Below, one piece after another: positions 12,095-23,470 of a stretch of 64,000 nt of DNA. The notes under the pieces were generated by a model. It made no database searches. It was not told the origin of the DNA and saw nothing but the letters and a program-made list of their open reading frames with translations. The number at the start of each line of letters is the position of its first letter. Positions within the stretch are counted from its first letter, which is position 1. The translations under genes were made by a program, and so were the position numbers. The stretch is from Emydura subglobosa (lineage: Eukaryota > Chordata > Testudines > Chelidae), in the NCBI GenBank assembly GCA_007922225.1, contig ML679966.1, positions 31,975,896 to 32,039,895 of the forward strand. Direction: 5' to 3'.

Positions 12095-13595
12095 GTAGAG
12101 TAATACCGTAGGGAACTTAAGGAACTAGCAGATGTAATCTCAGAACCATTAGTCATTGTCTTTGAGAAAACCTGGAGGACAGGTCTCAGAGGACTGGAAA
12201 AGGGCAAACAGAGTATCTATCTTTAAAAAGAGGGACAAAGATGACCTGGGGAATTATAGACCAGTCAACCTAACTTGAATACCTGGGGAAGTATTGGAGC
12301 AAATTATTAAACAATCAATTTGTAAGCCCCTAGAAGATAATAGGGTAATAAAGAACAGCCATCATGGATTTTTCATGAACAAATCATGCGAAACCAACCT
12401 AATTGCCTTCTTTGACAGAGTAACTAGGCTAGTAGAGGGCGGAACTAGTAGACGTGATATATCTTGATTTGAGTAAGGCTTTTGATATAGCCCCACATGA
12501 CATTCTCATAAGCAAATGAGGGAAATGTAGTCTGGATGAAATTACTATAAGGAGGGGCATAAAACTGGATGAACCACCATCCTCAAAGAGCAGTTATTAA
12601 TGGTTCACTGTCAAACTGGGAGGATGTGTCTATTGGGGTGTTGTAAGGGTCTGTGCTCGGTCTGGCACTTCTCAACATTTTCATTAATGGCTTGGATAAT
12701 GGCGTGGAAAGTATGCTTATAAAATCTATGATTGACACCCAGCTGGGAGAAGTTGCAGGCATTCTGGAATACAGAATTAGAATTCAAATTGACCTTGTCA
12801 AATTGATCTGAAATCAAGAAGATGAAATTCAATAAAGACAAATGTAAAATATTACACAAGGAGGAAAAATCAAATGTACAAATACAAAATGAGAAATTGG
12901 CTAGGTGATAGTACTGCTGGAAAAGGACATGGGGGTTCTAGTGGATCACAAATTGAATATGGGTCATCAATGTGATGCAGTTGTGAAAAAAGCGAATATC
13001 AATCTGAAGTGTATAAGAAAAGAGTTATATGTAAGACATGGGAGCTAACTGTTCCCATTCCACTCAGCTCTGGTGAAGCCTGTGCTGGAGTACTCTATTC
13101 TCTTCTGTGCAGCACACTTCAAGAACAATGTAGATAAACTGGAGAAACTCCAGAGGAAAGCACCAAAATAATAAAAAGTTTTAAAAAACTGATCTATGAG
13201 GAAATATTTTTAAAAAACAGAATAGTCTTCAGAGAAGACGACTGAGAGGAGAGCTGATAACAGTCCTCAAATATGTTAAGTGCTGTTTTAAAGAGAACAG
13301 CAATCAATTGTTCTCCATGTCCACTGAAGATAGGGACAAGAAGCAATTGCTTTAATCTACAGCAAGGGCAATTTAGGTTAGATTTTAAGAGAAATTTTGT
13401 AGCTATAAAGATAGTTAAATACTGGAATAGATTACCAAGGGACACTGTGGAATCTCTGTCATTGGAGGTTTTTAAGAACAGATTAGACAAACACCTGTCA
13501 GGGATGGTCTAGATGTACTTGGTCCTGCATCAGTGCAGGTGGCTGAAATATATGGTCTCCTGAGGTTCCTTTGAGCTCTGTATTTCTATGATCAC
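12095..13595 (+). mobile_element. Decayed CR1/L3-like LINE, RT through 3' end
   Basis: Plus-strand ORF2 remnant. The segment 12,190-12,300 encodes a degenerate form of the RT start (phrases gactggaaaagggcaaac and gggacaaagatgacctgggg, NYRPVNLT-like). 12,450-12,500 keeps a YLDLSKAFDI-like palm motif in broken form. The final 240 bases (13,273-13,512) encode LDFKRNFVAIKIVKYWNRLP, the usual C-terminus of CR1 ORF2. The element ends near 13,595 with atttctatgatc, a CR1-type tail. Many stops and indels show it is old. Confidence 0.85.
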
Positions 13596-14039
13596 CATAG
13601 TGGACGGAGCTCCAACATGCTCTCTCTTACTCCTTCCTAATCCCACTTCTATTCTGCCAGGGGCAGGTGGAGCAACTGCCATAAGAGTCAACTCCATCAA
13701 ATTTATGCCAGCAAAGAATTCCTCTCTGCCAGTTTACAACCAGAATTTAGCTCCTTTGCTGCATCTGAGTACCTAGGTTCAAATCTGACTCCTGTTAGAG
13801 CGTACTGCAAGACCCATACTACTGAAACTTTACCACTGTAACAAAGAAGAAGAAGAAAATGATGAAAAGAACAACATAACAAGCAGAGTTTTCTAGAATC
13901 TGGGAAGGATAAAGAGCAGAATCTTCCATGAAGTCCCTTATGGACATCATCATGTAAATCAAATGTATCTGTTTATCAATTAACTACTACAGTGATGGAT
14001 ACTGTTGCCAGATTTTGGGTGTTTAGTCATTGAGTGGGG
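13596..14039. other. No gene seen
   Basis: No recognisable coding or RNA content; a purine-rich patch occurs near 13,845-13,870. Confidence 0.4.
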
Positions 14040-14259
14040 TTATAGGCTCACCAATGGATTTGATCAGAAGATAATGAGGTTCTAGTCCTGGAATCAGGCT
14101 ACACAGAGTTCTACAAGGAACCCCTGGGGTGCATGACAGGAATGCTCACGCTGATAACCCAATATGTATAGTTGTACAGACTTTTATTGAGATAGCATAG
14201 AATGATAGACTAATCAAATGGATAATGATTAAAATTACAATCTTGTCCTAAAGACCCTT

Positions 14260-14294
<35 letters not shown>

Positions 14295-15100
14295 GCTGTA
14301 CGCTTTGGATTAATATACTCACATCTTTCCTTGATGACCTGGTAGAAAGATGTCCAGGCTCCTCAATTCTCGAGTAGGAGGTGGAGAGCTAGACAGTGCT
14401 AGAGAGCTAAGAGCTATAAGGCTAAGATTAATGCTATGAATAGTACGAAGTATCAACTAAGAACAAAGGACCCTAACAAAGTAAAGATATCCATCCTACT
14501 GGTAAATATTCTATTTTTCCTATTCTTACAGAAGAAAGCACAAGCTGCAACCACCGATAAAGCACCCAGGGGTACAAGCACCGAATATACACCGAAAAAT
14601 ATAAGTCCTCATTCTAAGTCCAAACTAGGCTTCTTCATCCACAAATTATGAGGGTACACTTATTCTATAGGCTGGCTGGTTCATGTATATTTCCATATTC
14701 TCTCCAGATGGTTCGCTCATCTCATTTTTTTTATTTCTGGCCATTTATGTGGTTTTTGTGGTATATCTGTGAAGTTTACTTGGGGCATAAACTGAGGCAA
14801 CCCCCCTTGTTTTGATGCCTCCTGACTTATCTAGAGTAAAGGTTATAAACATATATGTATCTTATCCTTTAACTCATCATTACTTATGCAGGGCAAAGGT
14901 CCAGAACATATGTATGCTAACAGCCTTAGCTTTTCATATAGTATGTGGCCTGTAGGTATCCTGTGTTACAACTATAATACTTTAACATGACTCTATGACC
15001 CTATTATAATAAAACAAATACTTAGATTTATAAAGAAAAGTATATATGTACATGCAAGCAGGCTAGTCCCATAAGCTACAATACTACAGGAAAATCAAGA
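14040..15100 (-). repeat. Degraded endogenous-retrovirus fragment (tentative)
   Basis: The right part (14,930-15,090) resembles the non-coding stretch between pol and env of the provirus at about 53,595-53,755: ctgtaggtatcctgtgttac here against ctgtaggtttcttgtgttac there, followed in both by AT-rich text and an atgcaag...ataagc block. The left part (14,160-14,200) has a minus-strand AATAAA signal, as an LTR would. No open retroviral frame survives. Confidence 0.4.
14263..14292. repeat. (AT)n microsatellite
   Basis: About 15 uninterrupted AT dinucleotides inside the retroviral-like debris. Confidence 0.95.
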
Positions 15101-15104
15101 TACT

Positions 15105-15560
15105 GCTGTCAGGCTGTCTGGAGTGGTTCATGACCATGAGTGCCCACCTCCAGGAAGACTGTCAAAAGCAGGGCAGACACCCCAAACTGGTGGTATATTC
15201 TATAATTAGATTTGACTAATCTAATTATTGAATATACCATCAGTGTGGGGTGGAGTCACTAGAGCTCTCATGTCTATTTTACAACCCAGGCAAGATGGAT
15301 TAGTGACAAATGTTCGTTTACACCAAACATCACAAAATATTCAGGTTGATTCCCAGTCCCAAGAGACCAGTCACTTATCTCAGATCAATTTGTACCTTAG
15401 ATTTTAGACCAAACACACTGGTAGCCAATCCTATAGTAAATGAAGTAAGGATTTATTAGCTAAAAAAAAGAAGAGAGAGAGTTATTTACAGGTTAAAGCC
15501 AGCAACATGGGTGGGTTGGGGAGCTACTCTTCCCATCTGAATTCACAAGTTCAGAGTAAG
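15105..15560 (-). repeat. LTR-like dispersed repeat, copy 1
   Basis: Shares a long gapped similarity with 43,705-44,110: agggcagacaccccaaactgg, tctattttacaacccaggcaa (and its relative tctatcttaccacccagaca), tcacaaaatattcaggtt, cccagtcccaagagaccagt, ggatttattag. In minus-strand reading the last phrase holds an AATAAA signal, so I read it as an LTR. No internal retroviral sequence is attached. Confidence 0.6.
15192..15238. repeat. Near-perfect hairpin inside the LTR-like repeat
   Basis: ggtatattctataattagatt (15,192-15,212) and its reverse complement (15,217-15,238) differ at about one position and are separated by a loop of about four bases. The corresponding place in the copy at 43,7xx lacks the right arm. 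Confidence 0.85.
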
Positions 15561-15639
15561 CCTTTTTAAAATTATAAAACAAACTTAAATTTACCTTATA
15601 TCGTGGAATATAGACATTACAAATAAGATTAATGCATAT

Positions 15640-15790
15640 AAGATTCATTCATCATATATTATTTATTTATTATTTATTTAAAGTAATTTAATTGTTTAAA
15701 TAATAATTTATATAATTTACATAATAATTTAATTTAATTATTTAAATGATTTGTTAATTAATTAATAATTCATCATGAAAGATTAATTCA
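15640..15790. repeat. AT-rich low-complexity tract
   Basis: Mixed TTTAT, AATTTA and TAATTA words with almost no G or C. No gene. Confidence 0.9.
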
Positions 15791-16544
15791 TCATATTGCA
15801 ATTTTAAATGGTTTCCAGTAAGACCCATTATTTACCAGTAATTGCCACACAATGAGATACTTTTCAGTATCTCCCCAAATTTAACATAAAAACAATTCTA
15901 TTATATGAGAGCTCACTGGCAAATATTGACATAATAATGGTAATCACTGTAATTCTTCTGTTAATATGTTATGAAGGATATGATTTTACAATTGAAACAG
16001 AAGAATAGCACAACAGTCCTTACTTTCATGCCTCTCACTCCCTCCCTTTTCAAAATCCAACCCCACTGTAATACAGAATATTAAAGTACTCAAGCCTGTA
16101 AATATATTCCTGTAAATACACATCTCTTTACTGTTTACCTGCAGAACGTGAATCCTGACATAAGCAATCCTCCTGGAATGCAGCAGTATTTCTTCATTTA
16201 AATTAAAGAGATGAAATGGCAGAAGATGAGACTTGGATGTGTAACTGACTATTGCTGTCCCTATCTACTATTCTCTTGTTTTGAATGCTGTTCATAGTGA
16301 ATAACAAAAATGCTGCCTCACTTATACTCAGGGACAGATTTAGCACATACATTTCAGCCCATGGGCACAGGGATTAAAGTGGCTTTATTTTACCTTTTGT
16401 GCTCTCTAGATCCCAGGCTGCTTTCAGAGCTGCCGAGGCTACTGGCATAATTTAGACATCCCCCCAGAACTGCCCTATACCACTGTGTTTTGCCCATGCC
16501 ACTCATGCTTGAACCCTCAGCTGTGTACACATTGCTGTTTTCCA

Positions 16545-16700
16545 GAGGCTGGGAATGACCAATGGGATGGATCATGCGGTAATTACCTGTTCTCTTCATT
16601 CCCTATGAAGCATCTAACATTGGCCATTATCAGAAGACAGGATACTGGGCTAGATGGACCATTGGTCTGACCCAATATGGCTTTTCTTATGTTCTAAGCC
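16545..16700 (+). mobile_element. CR1 3' end fragment
   Basis: Contains cagaagacaggatactgggc, tagatggaccattggtctga and cttatgttct, the typical 3' untranslated end of one CR1 subfamily; the same phrases occur at 34,360-34,425 (partly) and 39,330-39,395. No coding part remains. Confidence 0.8.
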
Positions 16701-19619
16701 AGGCCTTGCAAAAGAGTCCTTCTAAATCAGTCTTCCACAGTGCCTGTGCAGGTGGAATTCTCCCAAGGCCAAATACAGGGCTTTTAGGGCCCCTTCACAC
16801 TGTCCTGGACTTTTTACCTAGTGTAAAGGAGCTAGAGCGGTGATAAAGATCACAGACCAAATACTTTATCTACCTGACTGTGTAGATCACATTTGCAAAT
16901 GGATCTCAGCCCAGCCACTGAAATCTAACCTGTTTGTATGCATACCCAAAACTCACCTTTGCACTTGCAATTTGGGGAGACAGACCTCTAACTTGCTAAT
17001 TTCTGCAAACAAGCAGGGAGTGGAAGATGACATTTTAGAAACCACTTCTGTAAATGGGTCCCCTATTCATTTAATTTGATCATTTGGTCTTCCTTCTGCT
17101 GTCCTTTGTTTGCATTTTCCACTTTTAAATCAGATCTTGATGGTTTGTGTCAAGTAAGCTGATTGTGAAAATAGTTCAACTTCTGTGTTGCAAAGTGAGG
17201 ACATCTGTGACTGTAGCAGTTGGAAATTACAGTGATCAATACATGTCTGTTCTTCATTTCTACCAGAGACAGTAAAAAAGAGAGAGATTGTTCTCATGTT
17301 TTAATCTACGTATATTTTCATCCCATTGACAAATTTCTCTTCATTTTACCTTATTCTCAATTGTTTTTTATTTTATTTTAAATTTTGAATGAGAGTAAAC
17401 ACATTTATTTATATAAACACAACTCATAATATAGCAAATGTTTGAATGTCAGTCATCTTGGGTAATATTGTGAGACAATTCTACAAGCCTGTACACTGTT
17501 ACTTGGATCGTAAACATTGTTGATTTAAAAGCTAAAGGAAAATCTAACAAACGAAATAACCTCCAAAGATTTTTTTAAAAATTCAGCTTCAGATTCATAC
17601 ATATTCTCTTAATGGTTTGAATATGTTTTCCCCTTAGGTGGAATTCTGCAGGCTTTTACTAGAGGAGCAGTACCATGTATAATCTATAATATATATTCCA
17701 AACTGCTTGTGTTTGTGTGAAAAATTTCAAAATAGGTAATAAATGAGGGGTACCATTACCTTTAGTCAGGGAAATATAGGTGTTTTTGTTTTAAGGACTT
17801 TGAGAATGAAAACCCACAGAACTACAGAAATAATTTGGACTAAATCCAGAGCCAACAGATTTGTGTCAGTGGAAAAGTAAGCTTCTTTTCTGTCATTTAG
17901 TTTTCTCAGCTTAATTTCTACCAACAATTCCAGTCATGTCTCATTCTTCATAACGGTGCGCAGGCAAGCAGTAGCTGTTAAGCCAAACCTCTGTCAGTCA
18001 CTTACCAACAGGAAGAAAACCTGCAGAAAACTAAGCTGCAGAACGAATACAATCATCAAAAATGAAACACATGAAACCACAGATACACCTCTTCAATACA
18101 AATGTTAAAACAGCAAATTGTCAAACAAGTCTTAGATAAAAAATAAACCTTCTGAAGGGCTGGGACAAAGGAGTCATATGTTGGTTCAGGAGATTAGTAA
18201 TAGAACAAGGAGCTGTTCCCCCCTAGATCAGCTGCTTAGATTAATCTCAGGTCAGTAGAGATTGAAAGCTTTTGGTATTCCTTGTGAAAGGGGTTAGTAA
18301 TTTTTCCCCCCAGTTCTTAGTGGTCAGATGGCCACATCACAAAAACCATTAATGTAATTTGCCCCCCATTCACATTCTCAGCAGAGAAAGCAAAAACTAA
18401 ATGGCCTAGAAACTAGAGGAACATATGTTTCAAGAGTTTATATGTCTTAATGTATGTACATATCCTAGGGCACAACTTAATAAACACAGAATTTTCAGAA
18501 TGAGTGGCTGGATGTGTGCAGAGTATGTTCACATTGAAAGAGAGGCACGTAGTGGGCAAACCTTCAGGGAAAGGTGTGGATGAGCTTTTTTCAGAATTCT
18601 TACTTACACACAAGTAAGACACAGTTTTTGTATACACAAACCAGGTGTCACATGCTGAGAAGATCTCCAGTACATTCTTCACTGACTGCTGAGCCACTCA
18701 TTCCAGTTCAAAAGAGGGAGCACCTGAAGCAGCAAGCACACACATATACCCTTTACTTCAGCATGAAATAGTATTTCTACCCCAGCCCTCTCCTCCTTTC
18801 TGTTTTACAATGTTTTGTTGGGCGAGTGATAGGACAAGGATTGAAAAGCTGTGATGAACCTCTGAGATTTGCTCTGAGGCAAATGAAGGAGAGGTAGTAA
18901 GGACAGTAGGGGACATCACTGGAATCAGCTAGTCATCTGCAGCTGGACTTTATGTTATTCCTGATTCATAAAACAACTGTTGGGGGAGGAGGAGAATAAA
19001 CTCAACAATGATGGCAATGGAGCCGCCCAAACTCTCTTCCAGATGGACCACTCACTCCAGTCCCATGGACTCATCTCTGTAAAGCCTTTAATATTTGTAC
19101 AAATCACTTTAATTTCTCTATCTGTTTTCAAACTGCTGTGCAGGAACTTCTCTCCCAAACACAATCTCTTATATTTGGTCTCCATGGCAACCATCAAGGC
19201 ACATTTAAGACAGCTGTGGGGAACAGAAAGCGATGTAATACAAAAGGAAAGTACTTCTACTTTTCAACATTTTTTGTCACTCTTCAAAATAGAAAACATG
19301 TTAATAACAGTGCATTACTCTAATAGAAACAATTACACGTGTGTGGCAGGGAGATACTATATTTATCCTCATTAGTACAGACGACAGGGAAGGGATTATG
19401 TAATTCATTTCCATCCATCATCTCCATAGTTTTTATTATTAAATGTAAACAATTTACATTAATAAAACACAAGGACAGGAATTAAAAGAAACAAACAAAC
19501 AAAATGTAAGATTCTGGCAACATAAACTCACTGAAATTGCATTACCAGACTAAATTCATACTTTATATAATCCCGCTGGTGTCCGTCAAATTACGCCAAG
19601 GATAGATTTGGACCTTTAA
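16701..19619. other. No gene seen
   Basis: Intergenic DNA. Open frames up to 131 residues (18,980-19,375) occur but have no domain, and their start and end are not supported by splice sites or conserved motifs I can recognise. Confidence 0.4.
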
Positions 19620-19623
19620 CTAT

Positions 19624-20901
19624 TTAGCTGAGTTGCAAATGAGATCTACAGACCAGAGGCATTTTAAAGGATGACATTGTGTTGTTATCAAAGTCAACTA
19701 TCAGGATGTAGGTCTGGGATTCAGAGTGATAGTTAACAGGCTGAGGCGTAGTGAGTTGGAGGCGAGACATGGCAGAAGAAATTGTTGCCGACAGCTTGAT
19801 GGGGTGATCCTTTTTTGGAAGGATGATACTGAATATACCATTAGCTGCTGTAAAAAAATTCCAGATCAATTCCAACTTTGTCCTATGGAATTGCAAATTG
19901 TTTGTCTGGTATCATTCGTTCTTTCTGCTGGGAGTCTCTGTTCCACACCTACTCATCCTTTCTTTGATGTCATGTCACTGTTCATCTGTGGCCTGAATAC
20001 AGTTTCTCTAGCTCTCCTTTTTGATATGATCATTTCCAGATGCCTTTAATATATTATATTTGTTCTAGTAATTTCCTTTTCATCACAGGGGGAACCACAA
20101 CTGTGCCCCCTTCAAGAGAACTCCTGAGACCACTGAAAGCTCATATTTATAGTGGGAATAGGCATGTGGGAAGTGTCAATTTCTTTTCTCTGCCTTAATT
20201 CTCACTTGTATCACTGCTTGCAGAATTTCATCTTTAGGTGTTTCTGTCCATGTGGCTGGAGATACAACATATAACACCTTATCATGTTCACATACATGTT
20301 TACTGCTTCTTCCAGATCATTAGGCTGTACTGTCAGATGGAGCAAATATGCTTGAAAGTGTGTTTGCCATTACTAAAGAGCATCCAGGTTGGAACTCCAG
20401 GATCACAAAAGCAGTCATTATATCTTTGCTGGTGCTTCTCCAAGTCTCTTTTTGTGTTTTGCAATCAGAGGTGTGTGATCAGTTTCTGTTTTGAAGCTCT
20501 AACCATGGAGAAAGTAATTAAATCTTGTACAACAATACACCAGCGTTAATGTCTCTTTTTCAATTAGTGTATTCATCTTCTCTGTGGCTGTTATAACCCT
20601 AGATGCATATGAGGTTAGCAACCAATCAATTAATGGCACTGTCATAGTACTGCTCCCAGTCCTCGTTTTGCGCATCTGTGGAGAATTTGATGTCTTTCAA
20701 TGGCTCAAAAAATTGCAGCACTGGGGCTGATGTCAGAATGTGCTTTAAAACATTGAACACTCATGCTCTGGCATCCATGTCAGTTGGTGGTCTTGTGAAG
20801 GGGCTGTCGTAGCTAAGTTGTGCAAGCTTAGGTACGAATTTGCTGACATAATTCAATATGCCTAGCAGCCTTTGAATTCCATTTTTATTTTCAGGTCTCA
20901 T
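19624..20901 (-). pseudogene. Gypsy connection, RNase H and integrase remnants
   Basis: Immediately beyond the CR1 insertion the minus-strand frame resumes with MRPENKNGIQRLLGILNYVS, then KFVPKLAQLSYDSPFTRPPT and, after a stop, VFNVLKHILTSAPVLQFFEP. An RNase H-like part follows with TDHTPLIAKQKE near 20,470. At about 19,980-20,040 SKRRARETVFRPQMNSDM resembles the zinc-binding start of integrase (RRAREAVYWPGM), and 19,680-19,720 holds TYILIVDFD, like the integrase core start. The integrase part is weak; the connection domain is clear. Confidence 0.75.
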
Positions 20902-21793
20902 CATGTTGGGGGATCACTCAAGCTGGGGGGAGTGGTAGATACGCCGGAAAGTAGAGATAGGATACAAAGTGACCAAGACAAATTGGATGATTGGGCCAAA
21001 AGAAATCTGATGAGGTTCAACAAGGACAAGTACAGAGTCCTGCACTTAGGACAAAAGAGTCCCATGCACTGCTACAGATTGGGGACCGATTGGCTAGGCA
21101 GTAGTTCTGTAGAAAACGACATGGGAGTTACAGTGGACAAAAAGCTGGATATGAGTCAACCATGTGCCCTTATTACCAAGAAGGTTAATAGCATATTGGG
21201 CTGCATTAGTAGGAGGATTGCCAGCAGATAGAGGGAAGTGATTATTCCCCTCTATTCGGCCCTGGAGAGGCCTCATTTGGAGTACTGTGTCCAGTTTTGG
21301 GCCCCCCATTTCAGAAAAGATGTGGACAAATTTGAAAGAGTCCAGCGGAGGGCAACAAAAATGATTAGGGGACTGGAGCACATGACTTATGAGGAGAGGC
21401 TGAGGGAACTAAGCTTATTTAGTCTGCAGAAGAGAAGAATGAGGGGGGATTTGATAGGAGCCTTTAACTACCTGAAGGGTGATTCCAGGGAGGATGGAGC
21501 TAGGCTGTTCTCAGTGATAGTAGATGACAGATCTAGGAGCAAAGGTCTCAAGTTGCAGTGGGGGAGGTCTAGGTTGGACATTAGAAAAAATGTTTTCACT
21601 AGGAGGATGGTGAAGCACTGGAATGGGTTACCTAGGGAGGTGGTGGAATCTCCATCCTTAGGGACTTTTAAGGCGGTACTTGACAAAGCCCTGACTGGGA
21701 TGATTCAGTTGGGGTTAGTTCTGCTTTGAGCAGGGGGTTGGACTAGATGACCTCTTGAGGTCCCTTCCAACCCTAATCTTCTATGATTCTATG
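20902..21793 (+). mobile_element. CR1 LINE inserted in the Gypsy element, relatively young
   Basis: 5'-truncated CR1 carrying the last third of ORF2 and the full 3' end. Coding sequence runs from about 20,915 to 21,729 in one frame with a single stop codon (TAG at 21,229-21,231), including [49 protein letters not shown] text and [18 protein letters not shown]. The 3' end terminates in attctatgattctatg-type repeats. The good state of this frame compared with the surrounding Gypsy sequence shows it came in later. Confidence 0.95.
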
Positions 21794-21959
21794 TTCAACA
21801 CTGCTTGAATCTGATTCATCAGACAAGATTCTCTTGACAGTTAGTCTCTCTCCCAACTATTTTATTTCCATGTTTGAAATTGATATTTGACTTTGTTCAG
21901 TTTACAGTTATTAGCTCTCACAATTTCCAGTACTATCCTCAGTCATTCCTGATGTTCAA

Positions 21960-22900
21960 TGGCAGTGCTATCCAACATTATTATGTCATCAATGTGCACT
22001 TTTACAACTGCTAGATCTTCTAGAATTCGGCTCATTTTATGGTGAAATATGTCTGGATCTGAACATATTTTAAAAGAAAATCTTAGGAAGCAGTAGCTGC
22101 CAAATGGTGTGGTGAAAGTTCAGATTTTAGAGTTCTGTGCCCAACGGGATCTGCCAAAAGCCAGTGGATACATCTAATTTGCTGAAGAATTTGGCTCCTG
22201 CCATCTCAGACAACAGTTCACTTCTTGCAGGAAAGTGGAAGTTGTTTCTTTTTTATGTTTTTGTCCAGCCCCCAAGGGTCCATACACAGCTGTAGTCCAC
22301 CTCCTTTTTTCTCTACAATTACTGACTGAACCCAATCTGTTGGCTCTTCTAGTCTCTGAATTAAATAGTTTGTTGTCATGTTTCGCAGTGCTTCTTCTAG
22401 GGTGTGTTTCAAGGTTTGTAGAACTTTTCATGTAGCCCATACTACAAGTTCTGCATCTTCTCTTAACCATATTGTTTACATTACTGGGAGGTACCCCTTT
22501 CTAGTGAATACATCTTCATAAATGTTAGTAATAGTTCCATACCTGGTTTCTGGTTTCTGTCTCCTTATAGTATACATCCTCTTAGCAACATCAAGCACCT
22601 CAAACATGTGTAGGTCCAAGATTGGTTGCTTGCCTCCATATACCACCACAAACTCTTCTTTTATCATTTTCCCTTTGTATTTTCATGCCACAACAGGAAT
22701 TTTTCCTCCATTATGGCCTTTCACAGACACTTTTGACTCTTCCACTATTATGTGCTCATCACATCTCTTTCTTTTCATTTCTGTTATTATATTTAGTTAT
22801 GCCCCAGTACCTATCCTGTATGTCATATAAGTGCCATTTGTACACATTTTAATTAGCCAATATTTTGAATTTACGGCATTCTCCATTATTGTGCTTCTGA
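21960..22900 (-). pseudogene. Gypsy protease trace and reverse transcriptase
   Basis: The protease region reads RIGTGA then a stop, where an intact enzyme has DTGA. The linker includes EDVFTRKGYLPVM (22,476-22,530), the usual phrase before Gypsy RT. The RT keeps EEPTDWVQSVIVEKKGGG, then MDPWGLDKNIKKKQLPL and TPFGSYCF, and a catalytic-box relative VHIDDII (21,979-21,999) where YxDD is normal. Stops occur at several places. The frame runs into the CR1 insertion at 21,793 after an AVLN segment. Confidence 0.88.
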
Positions 22901-22968
22901 ACAGCACTTCCTCTTCACCTGAAGAATCCATTATTGCACATAAGAAATTCACTTTCCTGCTATCTCTC

Positions 22969-23057
22969 CACAGTTTAGCATAATGGTTGGGTTTATTACA
23001 GTTTCGACATATTTTCTTCAGTGCTGGACATTTCCTATACTCATGTTGCTTGCCACA
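22969..23057 (-). pseudogene. Gag zinc knuckles (CCHC)
   Basis: Minus-strand reading gives CGKQHEYRKCPALKKICRNC and then NKPNHYAKLW. The second knuckle is recognisable (C-x2-C-x4-H) but its last cysteine is a tryptophan. In an intact element the knuckles bind genomic RNA. The position between gag capsid and protease supports the Gypsy assignment. Confidence 0.8.
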
Positions 23058-23169
23058 TCACTAGCATTGTTCCTGCTTGCACTGTTTCTGTCTTTGTCCA
23101 ATTTAATTTCTGGGAACATTTTCCTGGCTGGTTTAGCTATGTATTCACAGTTGTGTCTTCTCTGCCTTT

Positions 23170-23430
23170 CTAGATTTGTTTATTTGTGTTTCTGTTTGTT
23201 CTGCTGAAGGGTGTATACACATTGCCCTTTCTAGTCAGATCCGTCTCCCTTAATAACTGTTCAGAGGCTTTTTTATTCTCACACATTAGAACAATCTGGT
23301 CTTTAATGAGAGCGTCTTTTAATATTCTGTGTTCAGAGGGCTGACTTTTTAGTTTTAAGTCTGGAACAAACTTCTTTACTGTGTTAATAAATATTAACCT
23401 TTTATGATAAACTCTCATAACTTTTTGCAT
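23170..23430 (-). pseudogene. Gypsy gag-like fragment
   Basis: Open piece of 86 residues with the segment LIKDQIVLMCENKKASEQLL, followed by RETDLT. This matches the conserved capsid region of Ty3/Gypsy gag that usually reads L.D.IV.G..D...RE.LL....L. It lies directly upstream (minus strand) of the zinc knuckles, as expected. The true start is lost. Confidence 0.75.
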
Positions 23431-23470
23431 GGTAACTATTTTCCCAATGTGTTAGCAAAAAGCATGTCTG

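Larger units (their letters stand above)
19620..23470 (-). mobile_element. Ty3/Gypsy LTR-retrotransposon relict, split by a CR1
   Basis: Minus-strand order: gag-like piece (23,170-23,430), zinc knuckles (22,969-23,057), protease trace (about 22,790-22,860), RT (about 21,960-22,670), then a CR1 insertion (20,902-21,793), then the RT-RNase H connection (20,640-20,895), RNase H (about 20,240-20,640) and traces of integrase (19,624-20,100). Numerous stops show it is old and dead. No flanking LTRs were recognised. Ty3/Gypsy rather than retrovirus is inferred from the RT and connection motifs (GIQRLLGILNYVSKF) and from the gag zinc-knuckle layout. Confidence 0.88.

Noticed and set aside
14436..14651. 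71-residue frame with a hydrophobic stretch like a signal peptide
   Set aside because: It lies in retroviral-like debris, on the opposite strand to the element, and is short; a chance frame is more likely.
18980..19375. 131-residue plus-strand frame
   Set aside because: No domain or codon pattern, an overlapping frame is open on the other strand, and no splice context is visible.
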